This document shows positions 17,836-24,991 of a DNA stretch of 64,000 bases, piece after piece (within the stretch, counting starts at the first letter, position 1; each line of letters begins with the position of its first letter). The notes beneath the pieces are model-generated. The model saw nothing but the letters and a program-made list of their open reading frames with translations, did not search any database and was not told the DNA's origin. A program made the translations under genes and the position numbers. Source of the stretch: Curtobacterium sp. 9128 (GTDB taxonomy: Bacteria; Actinomycetota; Actinomycetes; Actinomycetales; Microbacteriaceae); assembly GCF_007673775.1 (NCBI RefSeq), contig NZ_VEAF01000002.1, positions 62,001 through 126,000 on the forward strand, given 5' to 3'.

Positions 17836-19176
17836 TCAGTCGGAGGTTGCGTGCACCGGGGCGTAGGTCTCCAGGCGCATCGTCGCGGTCGCCCGGTGTG
17901 CGCTCATGCCCTCGCTCGCGGAGATCACGTCCACCGCGTGTGCCACCGACGGCGTCGCCTCGCGGGCGATGCGCTGGTAGGTGAGCGGCTTGAGGTAGCG
18001 CGACACCGACAGTCCGGCACTGTGCTTCGCGCCACCGGCGGTCGGCAGGGTGTGGTTCGTGCCCGCCATGCCCTTGTCCGAGTACGCCACGGTGCTCCAG
18101 TGCCCGAGGAACAGCGAGCCGTAGTTCGTGAGGTGGTCGTGGTACCAGGCGTCATCGGCCGTCTGCACCTCGAGGTGCTCCGGCGCGAACTCGTCCATCA
18201 CCCGCACGGCGTCCTCACGGGAGCCGACGAGCACGACCGAGCCGTGATCCCGCCAGGCCGGACCGCAGATCGGCTCCGTCGACAGGGTCGGGAGCTGCCG
18301 TTCGACCGCGGCGACGACCTCGTCGGCGAGGCGCTCGGAGGTCGTCACGAGGGCAGCCGGGGAGTTCGGCCCGTGCTCGGCCTGCCCGAGCAGGTCCGCG
18401 GCGACGACCTCGGCGTCCGCGGTGTCGTCGGCGATCACGGCGACCTCGCTCGGCCCGGCGAGCAGGTCGATCGCGACCGTGCCGAACAACTGGCGCTTCG
18501 CTTCGGCCACGAAGGCGTTGCCCGCGCCGACGAGCATGTCGACCGGGTCCAGGTCGGTGTCGAGCAGGCCGAACGCCATCGCGGCGAGCGCCTGCACGCC
18601 GCCGAGCACGAACAGCCGGTCGACGCCGGACAGGTACGCGGCGTAGGTGACCGCGTCGTTGGCGCCACCGTCGGGCTGCGGCGGGGTGCACGCCACGACG
18701 GTGGGGACGCCCGCGACCTTCGCGACGCCGACGGTCATGAACGCGCTCGCCGTCAGCGGGAAGCGGCCGGCGGGCAGGTACGCACCGACGCTGCCGACCG
18801 GCACGTAGCGCTGCCCCACGACCAGGCCGTCGACGAGTTCGGCTTCGAAGTCGACGAGGTGCTCGCGCTGCATCGCGGCGAACTGCTTCGTCCGCGCCGA
18901 GCCCAGCTCGATCGCCGACCGCAGGTCCGGGGCGAGGCGGTCCCCGCTCGCCGCGATCTGCGCCGCGCTGAGCTCCACGGGGGCGTCCTGCCGGTCGAGC
19001 TCCTGTGCGTACCGCCGGATGGCGTCCATGCCGTCGCGCTCGATCTCGGCGAGCATCCGGCTGACGGTGGCGACGACCTCGGGGTCGCGCTGCGCCGGCG
19101 GGACGTCGACGCCGGGTGCCTTGACGAAGCGGAAGCGGTCGCTGTTCCGTGCGGTGAAGCGGGAGGAGAGTTGCAT
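17836..19176 (-). CDS. HisD-family dehydrogenase, probably catabolic rather than histidine-biosynthetic
   Basis: A 446-residue protein of the histidinol dehydrogenase family (NAD-dependent, two-step oxidation of an alcohol to an acid, Zn-dependent). Family motifs seen are AGPSEVAV (about 244-251), the QAEHGPNSPAAL stretch (about 269-280), DEFAPEHLEV with the Glu-His pair (about 331-340) and GTNHTLPT (about 374). No other his gene is near; the neighbours are a permease, an amidohydrolase and a LysR regulator. That context fits catabolic paralogs such as sulfopropanediol dehydrogenase (HpsN) more than hisD. The ATG at 19176 is preceded by about 50 bases and then a LysR-type palindrome. Confidence 0.82.
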   Translation of the reverse strand: MQLSSRFTARNSDRFRFVKAPGVDVPPAQRDPEVVATVSRMLAEIERDGMDAIRRYAQELDRQDAPVELSAAQIAASGDRLAPDLRSAIELGSARTKQFAAMQREHLVDFEAELVDGLVVGQRYVPVGSVGAYLPAGRFPLTASAFMTVGVAKVAGVPTVVACTPPQPDGGANDAVTYAAYLSGVDRLFVLGGVQALAAMAFGLLDTDLDPVDMLVGAGNAFVAEAKRQLFGTVAIDLLAGPSEVAVIADDTADAEVVAADLLGQAEHGPNSPAALVTTSERLADEVVAAVERQLPTLSTEPICGPAWRDHGSVVLVGSREDAVRVMDEFAPEHLEVQTADDAWYHDHLTNYGSLFLGHWSTVAYSDKGMAGTNHTLPTAGGAKHSAGLSVSRYLKPLTYQRIAREATPSVAHAVDVISASEGMSAHRATATMRLETYAPVHATSD

Positions 19177-19228
19177 GCGATCAGCGTGGCCGCTGCCGCG
19201 CTGCGGAGAAAGCCCGAAGTCCGGGCAG

Positions 19229-19253
19229 GAGCCATCGGGGAACACGATGGCTC
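19229..19253. promoter_or_regulatory. Perfect 9-bp inverted repeat, candidate LysR operator
   Basis: GAGCCATCG and its exact complement flank seven bases and contain a symmetric T-N11-A (T19235, A19247). It lies 53-77 bases upstream of the HisD-like start, where an activator or repressor would act. The LysR gene at 14569 is the natural candidate ligand. Confidence 0.65.
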
Positions 19254-19468
19254 GGGGCCGGGCGGTGCATCACGCCAGCGGTTGACGGCCTCGATGACGA
19301 GCGCGTTCGGTCGCCACACGCCGTCCGGCCGTAGTAGCGGATGCCGCTGCTGTCGCCCGCGGACAACAACGCAGCTACCGGCTTGCGCAGCGACCACCCG
19401 GTGTTCTGGGGAGAGCAGCGGCGTTCTGGACACGGGTCCGCGACGGGCGGTGACCACGCGCAACCCGT
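19254..19468. other. Intergenic stretch, no gene supported
   Basis: Part of the 323-base gap between the HisD-like gene and the 153-residue gene. Open frames here have poor codon use and no start context. I see no RNA gene or repeat; it may hold the upstream control region of the HisD-like operon. Confidence 0.5.
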
Positions 19469-19488
19469 CCATGGGTCGAGACCCACGG
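19469..19488 (-). terminator. Short hairpin after the 153-residue gene
   Basis: TGGGTC-GA-GACCCA, extended by CC/GG around one mismatch, lies 12 bases past the stop of the gene at 19500. There is no clear T-run. Confidence 0.4.
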
Positions 19489-19499
19489 GGGGCGCGCAG

Positions 19500-19961
19500 T
19501 CACATGCTGTCGATGAGCCGGAGGGCGTACCCGTCTGGGATCTTCTGCTGCTCGACGTAGTGCACGAACACCGGTGCAGCCTCGTCGGCGGTGAAGAGCT
19601 CTGCCGGGTGCCGGGGCTCGTGCGCGTCCTGCACGTCGATGGCGTCCGTCAGCGGCTCCGCGAGGTCGTGGTCGCGGCCGACGACGTAGAACCGGTACTC
19701 GCCGTCGTCCTCACGGCGGCGCAGTTCAATGCTCATCTTCTCCGCGGTGCCGCCGGCTTGCAGATAGGCGGCGTCGAACTCTGCTTCGACCTTCTCCGGG
19801 TTGAACATCCAGTCGGCGTCGTCGGGGCACCACCAGATTCGCCACGCGAAGTGCTCGTCGTCGTCGAGCAGACCGAGCATGTGCCTCACCTGTTCCTGCA
19901 TCGGCCGGAACGTTTCCTTGAGGACACTGCTGATGCTGCTGTTGGTCTCTTGGATGATCAT
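19500..19961 (-). CDS. Hypothetical acidic protein of 153 residues
   Basis: I do not recognise the family. The protein is soluble and acidic, with an aromatic-rich centre (AWRIWWCPDDADWMF, about 39-53) and no signal peptide. Codon use is less GC3-biased than in neighbouring genes, which hints at acquisition. It stands alone between two hairpins and lies just beyond the 3' end of tRNA-Arg, a common integration site, but no attachment repeat was found. A role as an immunity or antitoxin-like protein is conceivable from its size and charge but has no direct support. Confidence 0.6.
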   Translation of the reverse strand: MIIQETNSSISSVLKETFRPMQEQVRHMLGLLDDDEHFAWRIWWCPDDADWMFNPEKVEAEFDAAYLQAGGTAEKMSIELRRREDDGEYRFYVVGRDHDLAEPLTDAIDVQDAHEPRHPAELFTADEAAPVFVHYVEQQKIPDGYALRLIDSM

Positions 19962-20032
19962 GCGTTACTTCACTCGCTGGTAGTTGACCGACGTCGCAGT
20001 CCACGTCGTCTTCACCGGACGCCCCGACGAAG

Positions 20033-20062
20033 AGCGGCTGCATCCACGTTGATGCAGCCGCT
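20033..20062. terminator. 12-bp perfect hairpin between the hypothetical gene and tRNA-Arg
   Basis: AGCGGCTGCATC, a six-base loop and the exact complement. It lies downstream of tRNA-Arg (minus strand), about 90 bases from its 3' end, and upstream of the 153-residue gene; it probably ends the tRNA transcript. Confidence 0.6.
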
Positions 20063-20152
20063 TCTCGTGCTTGACCGGTGGTCGTCACCGTTGGGTGAAC
20101 GTTGACCTGGGTGGAACCCCAGCCTGCGGACCCTTGCACTTCCGCTTGTCTG

Positions 20153-20224
20153 TGCCCCTGGAGGGACTCGAACCCCCAACCCTTTCCTTAGGACGGAACT
20201 GCTCTTCCATTGAGCTACAGAGGC
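20153..20224 (-). tRNA. tRNA-Arg (anticodon CCT)
   Basis: The minus strand folds into a cloverleaf. The acceptor stem GCCTCTG pairs with CAGGGGC, the D-arm contains GCTC/GAGC, the anticodon loop is GTCCTAA (anticodon CCT, codon AGG) and the T-arm is GGGGG-TTCGAGT-CCCTC. The top pair of the anticodon stem is a G-A mismatch. CCA is not encoded. A TAGAGT -10 box lies upstream. Confidence 0.92.
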
Positions 20225-20234
20225 CGGCCCGTCC

Positions 20235-20240
20235 ACTCTA
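20235..20240 (-). promoter_or_regulatory. -10 box of tRNA-Arg
   Basis: TAGAGT on the minus strand lies 10 bases before the first tRNA base. Confidence 0.55.
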
Positions 20241-20251
20241 GCGGGCGCCGG

Positions 20252-21349
20252 CTACACCCTCGCCCGGAACGGCTCGAGGAACGCCGCGAGCTCCGCCGTG
20301 TACGACTCGGGCTGCTCAAAGGGCGCGAAGTGCCCACCACGCTCGGGCTCCGTCAGCGACACCAGGTTCGTGGTCCGTTCGAGCCACTCCCGAGGCGCTC
20401 GGACGAGGTCGCCCGGGTAGAGCGTGAACCCCGAGGGCGTCTCGACGCGTCGGGAGGTCTGCTCCGGCGGGATCGCGGCGTTCGCCCGGTACATCCGCAT
20501 CGCGGAGCCGATGGTCCCCGTCGCCCAGTACTCGGTCACGAGCGCCAGGACCTCGTCGCGCGTGTAGACGGACCAGAGGTCGCCGTCGCAGTCGCTCCAC
20601 GACCGGAGCTTCTCGACGATCCAGGCCGCGAGTCCGGCCGGCGAGTCGGTGAGCCCGGCGGCGGCGGTCTGCGGCTTCGTGCGGTGCATCGCCGCGTAGG
20701 CACCTTCGGCGTCCCGCCACGCCGCGGTGGCCCGGACGAACTCCCGCTCGGCAGGGGAGAGCGCGTCGACGTCGATCCCCGGCCACGGCAGTCCGCCGTC
20801 GATACGGTGGACGGCGACGACGCGGTCGGGGTGGTCGAGCGCGAGGTACCGGGCGACGTGCGTCCCGATGTCCCCACCGGCGACGGCGAAGCGCTCGTGG
20901 CCGAGCTCGGTCATGAGCGTCGCCCAGAGTCCGGCGACGTCGCGGGCATCGAGCGTCGTGGGCGGGACGGCGGAGAACCCGTACCCGGGCATGTCCGGCA
21001 CGACGACGTCGAACCCGGCGTCCGCCAGGAGCGGCAGGACCTTGCGGTACCGCCAGTTCGAGTCGGGCCAGCCGTGCGCGAGCAGCAGCGGCATGCCGCC
21101 CTCGCCGGAGCGCAGGACGTTGATGCCCAGGCCGTCGACCTGGACGGTGCGGCTCGGCAGCGCGGCGAGGGCCGTACGGTGCGCCTCGAAGTCGAACCCG
21201 TCCGCCCAGTACGCCACCAGGGCGCTCAGCTCCTCGACGTCGGCGCCGAGGGACCACCCCGCGCCCGCGGGGGCGTCCGGCCAGCGGGTCGCACGCAGGC
21301 GCGCTCGGAGGTCGGTGATGGTGTCGTCGTCGATCCACATCGCTGGCAT
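20252..21349 (-). CDS. Epoxide hydrolase (N-terminal EHN domain, alpha/beta fold)
   Basis: A 365-residue protein with an N-terminal EHN-like segment (about 5-75), the oxyanion-hole motif HGWPDS (92-97) and the nucleophile elbow GGDIG (Asp160), followed by PGYGFS (121-126) as in juvenile-hormone/microsomal-type epoxide hydrolases. These open epoxides to diols through an aspartyl ester intermediate. The late catalytic His is probably in ERGGHFAPFEQPE near residue 340. The start at 21349 is favoured by a TAGCGT box seven bases upstream. It is divergent from the ArsC-like gene; the substrate is unknown. Confidence 0.87.
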   Translation of the reverse strand: MPAMWIDDDTITDLRARLRATRWPDAPAGAGWSLGADVEELSALVAYWADGFDFEAHRTALAALPSRTVQVDGLGINVLRSGEGGMPLLLAHGWPDSNWRYRKVLPLLADAGFDVVVPDMPGYGFSAVPPTTLDARDVAGLWATLMTELGHERFAVAGGDIGTHVARYLALDHPDRVVAVHRIDGGLPWPGIDVDALSPAEREFVRATAAWRDAEGAYAAMHRTKPQTAAAGLTDSPAGLAAWIVEKLRSWSDCDGDLWSVYTRDEVLALVTEYWATGTIGSAMRMYRANAAIPPEQTSRRVETPSGFTLYPGDLVRAPREWLERTTNLVSLTEPERGGHFAPFEQPESYTAELAAFLEPFRARV

Positions 21350-21356
21350 GCCCGGG

Positions 21357-21362
21357 ACGCTA
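21357..21362 (-). promoter_or_regulatory. -10 box, leaderless promoter of the epoxide hydrolase
   Basis: TAGCGT lies seven bases before the ATG at 21349 (minus strand). Confidence 0.55.
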
Positions 21363-21421
21363 CGCACGCCCACCGACACCCGGCAGGATGGGACGGTCCC
21401 GTCACCACAGGAGGAACTCCG

Positions 21422-21814
21422 ATGCCCACCGTCCTCTTCGTATGCGTGCACAACGCCGGTCGGTCGCAGATGGCCGCCGGTTACCTCCGGCACCTCGCCG
21501 GTGACCGCATCGACGTCGTCTCCGCCGGCTCCGAACCCGCCGAGCGCCTCAACCCCGTCGCCGTCGCGGCGATGGCCGAGGACGGCGTGGACATCGTCGG
21601 CGAACAGCCGCGCGTGCTCACGACCGACGCCGTGCGCACGGCCGACGTCGTCGTCACGATGGGCTGTGGTGACGCGTGCCCGGTGTTCCCCGGCAAGCGG
21701 TACGAGGACTGGGAACTGACCGACCCCGCAGGACTCCCCCTCGACGCCGTGCGGCCGGTGCGGGACGAGATCCGCGCCCGCGTCCAGACGCTCGTCACGG
21801 AGCTGGTCGGCTGA
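21422..21814 (+). CDS. ArsC-type arsenate reductase / low-molecular-weight phosphatase family
   Basis: A 130-residue protein. The P-loop CVHNAGRS (C-X5-R, about residues 8-15) and the later MGCGDACPVFPG with two further cysteines (about 82-87) are the layout of thiol-dependent arsenate reductases rather than plain tyrosine phosphatases. In Actinobacteria such enzymes use thioredoxin or mycothiol/mycoredoxin to reduce arsenate to arsenite. AGGAGG sits eight bases before the ATG. No arsenite pump or ArsR gene adjoins, so resistance would depend on genes elsewhere. Confidence 0.85.
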   Translation: MPTVLFVCVHNAGRSQMAAGYLRHLAGDRIDVVSAGSEPAERLNPVAVAAMAEDGVDIVGEQPRVLTTDAVRTADVVVTMGCGDACPVFPGKRYEDWELTDPAGLPLDAVRPVRDEIRARVQTLVTELVG

Positions 21815-21847
21815 CGGCGACGCTGCTGGACTTCCCCTTCCGGAACC

Positions 21848-21866
21848 ACTTGCCATTCTGGCAAGT
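21848..21866. promoter_or_regulatory. Perfect 19-base palindrome, operator of the following membrane/regulator pair
   Basis: ACTTGCCA-TTC-TGGCAAGT lies 34 bases before the ATG at 21900. Its position and symmetry fit an autorepressor site for the winged-helix protein encoded by the second gene of the pair. Confidence 0.65.
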
Positions 21867-21899
21867 ACATGCCAGGGTGGATCGTGGAAGGGAGCAACC

Positions 21900-22331
21900 A
21901 TGAGCAACCACGAAACCGTCAGCCCGAGCGAGGCCCGTCGACTCCTCGATCACGCAGACCGACTCAGCCGACGCGCCCACGACCAGACGCGGTGGCCGTA
22001 CGTCACGTTCATCCTCGCGCTCGGCATGGTCACCGCGTTCGGCGCACTGGGGATGGGCCTGACGACCGGCGACGCGTTCGGGCTGGTGTACGTCACCACC
22101 CTCGCCGCGTTCTTCGCGCTCATCGTGTTCTTCGCGGTGTCGATCCGCGGCCGGTCGGCGTTCGCTCGGAGCCGACGGTGGACGGCGTACATCGCCAGCT
22201 GGGTCGTCACCTACGCGGCCGCCATCGCCGTCGTGGGCTGGGTGCACGGCTCGGTGCTGTGGTCCGGCGTGACCAGCGGGGCGATCCTCGCCGTGACGAT
22301 GGCCTGCGCGGCGTTCGAGGCCCGGCGATGA
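21900..22331 (+). CDS. Four-helix membrane protein of unknown function
   Basis: A 143-residue protein with a polar N-terminus of about 30 residues, hydrophobic segments at about 33-55, 58-82, 97-120 and 123-140, and no catalytic motif. A GGGAG element precedes the ATG. It is co-transcribed with the winged-helix gene through an ATGA overlap, a pairing common in Actinobacteria in which a small regulator controls a membrane protein. I do not recognise the family by name. Confidence 0.75.
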   Translation: MSNHETVSPSEARRLLDHADRLSRRAHDQTRWPYVTFILALGMVTAFGALGMGLTTGDAFGLVYVTTLAAFFALIVFFAVSIRGRSAFARSRRWTAYIASWVVTYAAAIAVVGWVHGSVLWSGVTSGAILAVTMACAAFEARR

Positions 22332-22660
22332 CCGTGACGGACCGCACGCACGCTCGACACCGCCTCGACGACCACCTGCAGAACCCGGTGCGGTTCTCGA
22401 TCGTCGCCGCGCTCGACCGCGCGGGAACGCTCGGCTTCCGCGAAGTGCGTGACGCCGTCGAGGTCACCGACTCGGCGCTCAGCAAGCAGGTCGCCGTCCT
22501 CGAGAACGCCGGCTACCTGTCGGTCGGCAAGGCCTTCGTCGGGAAGACCCCCAGGACGTCGCTGACGCTCACCCGCAGCGGCCGCGACGCGTGGCGCACG
22601 CACCTCGACGCGCTCCGCGAGATCGCCGGTCAGCCGGAGCGGGACGACCCGGCGCGGTGA
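22328..22660 (+). CDS. Winged-helix transcriptional regulator (MarR/ArsR-like, 110 residues)
   Basis: A one-domain DNA-binding protein. About residues 14-95 form a winged helix: FSIVAALDRAGTLGFREVRDA, then the recognition helix region DSALSKQVAVLENAGYLSV, then a wing rich in Lys/Thr. This is the pattern of the short transcriptional regulators usually paired with membrane proteins. It overlaps the preceding gene in ATGA. The palindrome at 21848 is its likely target, giving negative autoregulation. Confidence 0.85.
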   Translation: MTVTDRTHARHRLDDHLQNPVRFSIVAALDRAGTLGFREVRDAVEVTDSALSKQVAVLENAGYLSVGKAFVGKTPRTSLTLTRSGRDAWRTHLDALREIAGQPERDDPAR

Positions 22661-22666
22661 CCGGAG

Positions 22667-22714
22667 GTCGGACTGGAGGCCCGTGGCGGTGCCGCCACGG
22701 GCCTCCAGTCCGAC
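22667..22714. terminator. 23-bp perfect hairpin, bidirectional terminator
   Basis: Two exactly complementary 23-base arms (from GTCGGACTGG to its complement) are separated by only TG. It starts six bases after the regulator's stop and faces the convergent HNH gene, so it can end both transcripts. The core GGAGGCCCG/CGGGCCTCC recurs in the hairpin at 51446. Confidence 0.8.
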
Positions 22715-22879
22715 GCCGAGCAGCAGTCCACCGTGCGGACGCTGCCGACGAGCGTCAGACCGCGGAGACGACCGAGTACGCCGCCTCCCTCGCGGCGGCG
22801 AGTGCTCGCGTCGACGACGAGTGCGCGCGCGGGCGCGGGCGCACTCGTCGTTCCGACGCGCAGAGGTTCGGCCCTGCCG

Positions 22880-23374
22880 TCAGGCGGCGACCAGGAACTC
22901 GTCCCAGTCCGGCTGGGGCCGCTCCACACCGCGCACCACCCAGCTCGCACCGTGCGGGGCCTTCGGGCGGAACCGCAGGTGCCAACCCATCTCCCGCGGG
23001 GTCCGGTCACCCTTCTTGTTGTTGCACGCGAGACAGCAGGCGACGAGGTTCTCCCACGAGTCCTCGCCCCCACGCGACTTCGGCTGCACGTGGTCGATCG
23101 TGGTGGCGTGCCGGTCGCAGTACGCGCAGCGGTTGGCGTCCCGACGGAGGACCCCGCGGCGGGACACCGGCACCAGTCGCGCGTGCGGGATGCGCACGTA
23201 CCGGGTGAGGATGATGACGGACGGACGGTCGTAGCTCGACGTCGACCCGGCGATGGGGTGGTCGAGGTCGGCGGCGACGATGGCGGCCTTCTGGTTCATG
23301 ACCAGCACGAGGGCCCGACGGAACGAGATCACCGCGAGGGGCTCGTAACCGGCGTTGAGGACGAGAGTGCGCAT
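22880..23374 (-). CDS. HNH endonuclease family protein
   Basis: A 164-residue protein with a C-terminal HNH/McrA-like zinc domain. CAYCDRHATTIDHVQPKSRG (about 92-111) supplies the first Cys pair and the catalytic His, and NLVACCLACNNKKGD (about 119-133) supplies the second Cys pair and the Asn. The N-terminal part (MRTLVLNAGYEPL) is typical of the small, widely conserved actinobacterial HNH proteins. GGAAGG precedes the ATG at 23374. It stands alone, without methylase or phage genes, so a restriction role is not supported; DNA repair or an unknown housekeeping role is more likely. Confidence 0.88.
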   Translation of the reverse strand: MRTLVLNAGYEPLAVISFRRALVLVMNQKAAIVAADLDHPIAGSTSSYDRPSVIILTRYVRIPHARLVPVSRRGVLRRDANRCAYCDRHATTIDHVQPKSRGGEDSWENLVACCLACNNKKGDRTPREMGWHLRFRPKAPHGASWVVRGVERPQPDWDEFLVAA

Positions 23375-23651
23375 GGGTTCCCTTCCGACGAGCCTGGACG
23401 GCTTCCAGGCGGTGCGGGACACCGGACCGGACGACGTCGAACAGGGGATCGCGACCCGGTCCCGGAACGAAGAAGAGCACCACCCCGCAGGGCAGTGCTC
23501 GTCGTCACGCTGGGGCGTGCAGTTGCACGCAGGTCGTGGTCGACCGTATGTCGACGTACGCGCGCCGACCCATGGTGCGGGTCGTGCGTGACGATGACAT
23601 GAGGTCTCCTGTTCGGGCCGTGTCGGGCCGATGTCGCCAGGTTAACCCAGA
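23375..23651. other. Long gap upstream of the HNH gene, no gene supported
   Basis: This 277-base stretch should hold the HNH promoter. Short open frames have atypical codon use. I see no RNA fold, repeat or clear -10/-35 pair. Confidence 0.45.
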
Positions 23652-23684
23652 AACCGGCTCAGCACGAGGAGTGCTGAGCCGGTT
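23652..23684 (-). terminator. 14-bp hairpin terminator of the NlpC/P60 gene
   Basis: AACCGGCTCAGCAC and its exact complement flank five bases; on the minus strand TTTCTGGGTT follows. It lies 40 bases past the NlpC/P60 stop. Confidence 0.7.
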
Positions 23685-23723
23685 CTCCGGTTGTTCACCG
23701 GACGCAGTGCGTGAGCAGGGACG

Positions 23724-24713
23724 TCAGACGCCCATCCGGACGATGTGGTAGTCGCTGGTCCAGATCGGACGGATCGACACCGAGCCGCCGGGCTTCGGGG
23801 CGTCCATGATCATGCCGTTGCCCATGTAGAAGCCGTCGTGCGCCTCGTTGTTGAAGATGACGACGTCGCCGGGCTGGGCCTCGGACGTGGGGATGGTGGT
23901 GCCGGCCTGGTCCTGGAGCGGGACCGAGTGCGCGAGCTTGATGCCGTACTGCGCGTAGACGAACATCACGTAGCCGGAGCAGTCGAATCCGGACGGGTCC
24001 GCACCGCCGAAGACGTACGGGGTGCCGATGTACTGCTTCGCGGTCGCGACGACGGCCGGGAGCGAGAACGGGGTGTTCGCGGCCGGGGCGACGGACGCGC
24101 TGGCCGTGGAGGTCGTCGTCTTGGAGGCCAGGTAGTCCTGCGCCGTCGGGCCCTTGTAGGACGCGTACTGCGCGGCGGTCGCTGCGCGGGCGGCCTGCAC
24201 CTCTGCTGCGTGCTTCTCGGCGGCGAGGGTCGCGGACGAGGTGGCGGAGTAGCCGTCACGGCTCGTGTCGGCGAGCGCAGCGGCGTCGGAGACGGAGAGC
24301 TGCTGGCTCTGCGTCGTGCGGATCGCCTGCTGCGCGGTCGCGGTGTCGGAGGCCCCGGACTGCTGCGTCGTCGCGAAGGCGGCGGGGACGGCCATGGTGC
24401 CGAACATGCCGGCAGCCATCGTGAGGACGATCGGCGCCATGAACCGGCGCTTGCGCGAGCTGGAGCTCGGCTTCTGCGGGTCACTGGCGGTGCGCGTCGC
24501 GACCGGCTGCTTGGCGTGGGTACCGGTGGCACGCATCGCCCGCGTGGCGCTGGAGCGCTTCGGGGTCTTGGCCTCGGCTTCACGAGCGGCCCGCCGGGTG
24601 AGCGGGGCGACCGTGTCGAGCGTCGAGTTCGCGGTGTTCGTCGGGTTCGCGGGCGTCACGTCCGCGGCGGAACCGGTCTGCGTCAAGGTGGGGGGTCTCC
24701 GGCGTCTCGTCAT
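23724..24713 (-). CDS. Secreted/anchored NlpC/P60 peptidoglycan hydrolase
   Basis: A 329-residue protein. A long basic, Thr/Ala-rich cytoplasmic segment (1-90) leads into one hydrophobic helix (about 92-115, APIVLTMAAGMFGTMAVPAA) with a possible signal-peptidase site after AFA. A Ser/Thr/Ala-rich helical linker (115-210) and a C-terminal NlpC/P60 domain (about 215-329) follow. Catalytic Cys lies in FDCSGYVMF, with His in PGDVVIFNN...AHDGFYMG and a third polar residue after it. It cleaves D-Glu-to-diamino acid bonds in wall peptides. The start could instead be the ATG at 24761, but codon use between the two is not coding-like. A long structured leader precedes it. Confidence 0.85.
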   Translation of the reverse strand: MTRRRRPPTLTQTGSAADVTPANPTNTANSTLDTVAPLTRRAAREAEAKTPKRSSATRAMRATGTHAKQPVATRTASDPQKPSSSSRKRRFMAPIVLTMAAGMFGTMAVPAAFATTQQSGASDTATAQQAIRTTQSQQLSVSDAAALADTSRDGYSATSSATLAAEKHAAEVQAARAATAAQYASYKGPTAQDYLASKTTTSTASASVAPAANTPFSLPAVVATAKQYIGTPYVFGGADPSGFDCSGYVMFVYAQYGIKLAHSVPLQDQAGTTIPTSEAQPGDVVIFNNEAHDGFYMGNGMIMDAPKPGGSVSIRPIWTSDYHIVRMGV

Positions 24714-24900
24714 CGCACACCCGACGAGCGTCGAGTGTGCGCAACCCCATCCGTTCGTCATCGTTTCCGATCGAGGCAGGAGACGGGTTCGAGACGTCCT
24801 GCCACGGGTTCCCGGGTCGGTGTCAGCCCGGGGACTCGTCGAGTGTACGGGCGCTTCGTTACCTTGTCGAGACGAAAACGGCCCTTTGTAACAGAACGAT
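24714..24900 (-). promoter_or_regulatory. Long structured 5' leader of the NlpC/P60 gene
   Basis: On the minus strand this stretch contains a hairpin CCCGGG/CCCGGG (about 24811-24832), a second stem GGCAGG/CCTGCC (about 24775-24803), a repeated GAACCCGT element and a short ATCG/CGAT loop just before the coding region. Cell-wall hydrolases of Actinobacteria are often controlled by RNA leaders (ydaO/c-di-AMP class), but the conserved ydaO core was not found, so only a structured leader is claimed. Confidence 0.35.
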
Positions 24901-24945
24901 GACGAAGCCCAGGTCAGAGCCGGTTTCCTGATCTCGACACGATTC

Positions 24946-24987
24946 CGTCGGGCGGGTCGCCAGACGTCCCCCGACGGTGTACCCCGA
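24946..24987 (-). terminator. Imperfect hairpin after ideR
   Basis: CCGTCGGG pairs with either of two CCCGACGG copies downstream. It lies just past the ideR stop (minus strand). No T-run is present. Confidence 0.4.
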
Positions 24988-24991
24988 CGGG

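Noticed and set aside
17836..19176. Annotation as biosynthetic hisD
   Set aside because: No histidine-synthesis genes adjoin, and the permease, amidohydrolase and LysR context points to catabolism.
20153..20224. tRNA-Arg as an attachment site with an integrated island
   Set aside because: No repeat of the tRNA 3' end was found in the following kilobase and no integrase is present.
22880..23374. HNH protein as part of a restriction or phage module
   Set aside because: No methylase, portal, terminase or integrase gene is nearby, and the short form is a common stand-alone actinobacterial gene.
24780..24900. ydaO (c-di-AMP) riboswitch upstream of the NlpC/P60 gene
   Set aside because: The conserved core expected for ydaO was not found by eye; only generic stems are supported.
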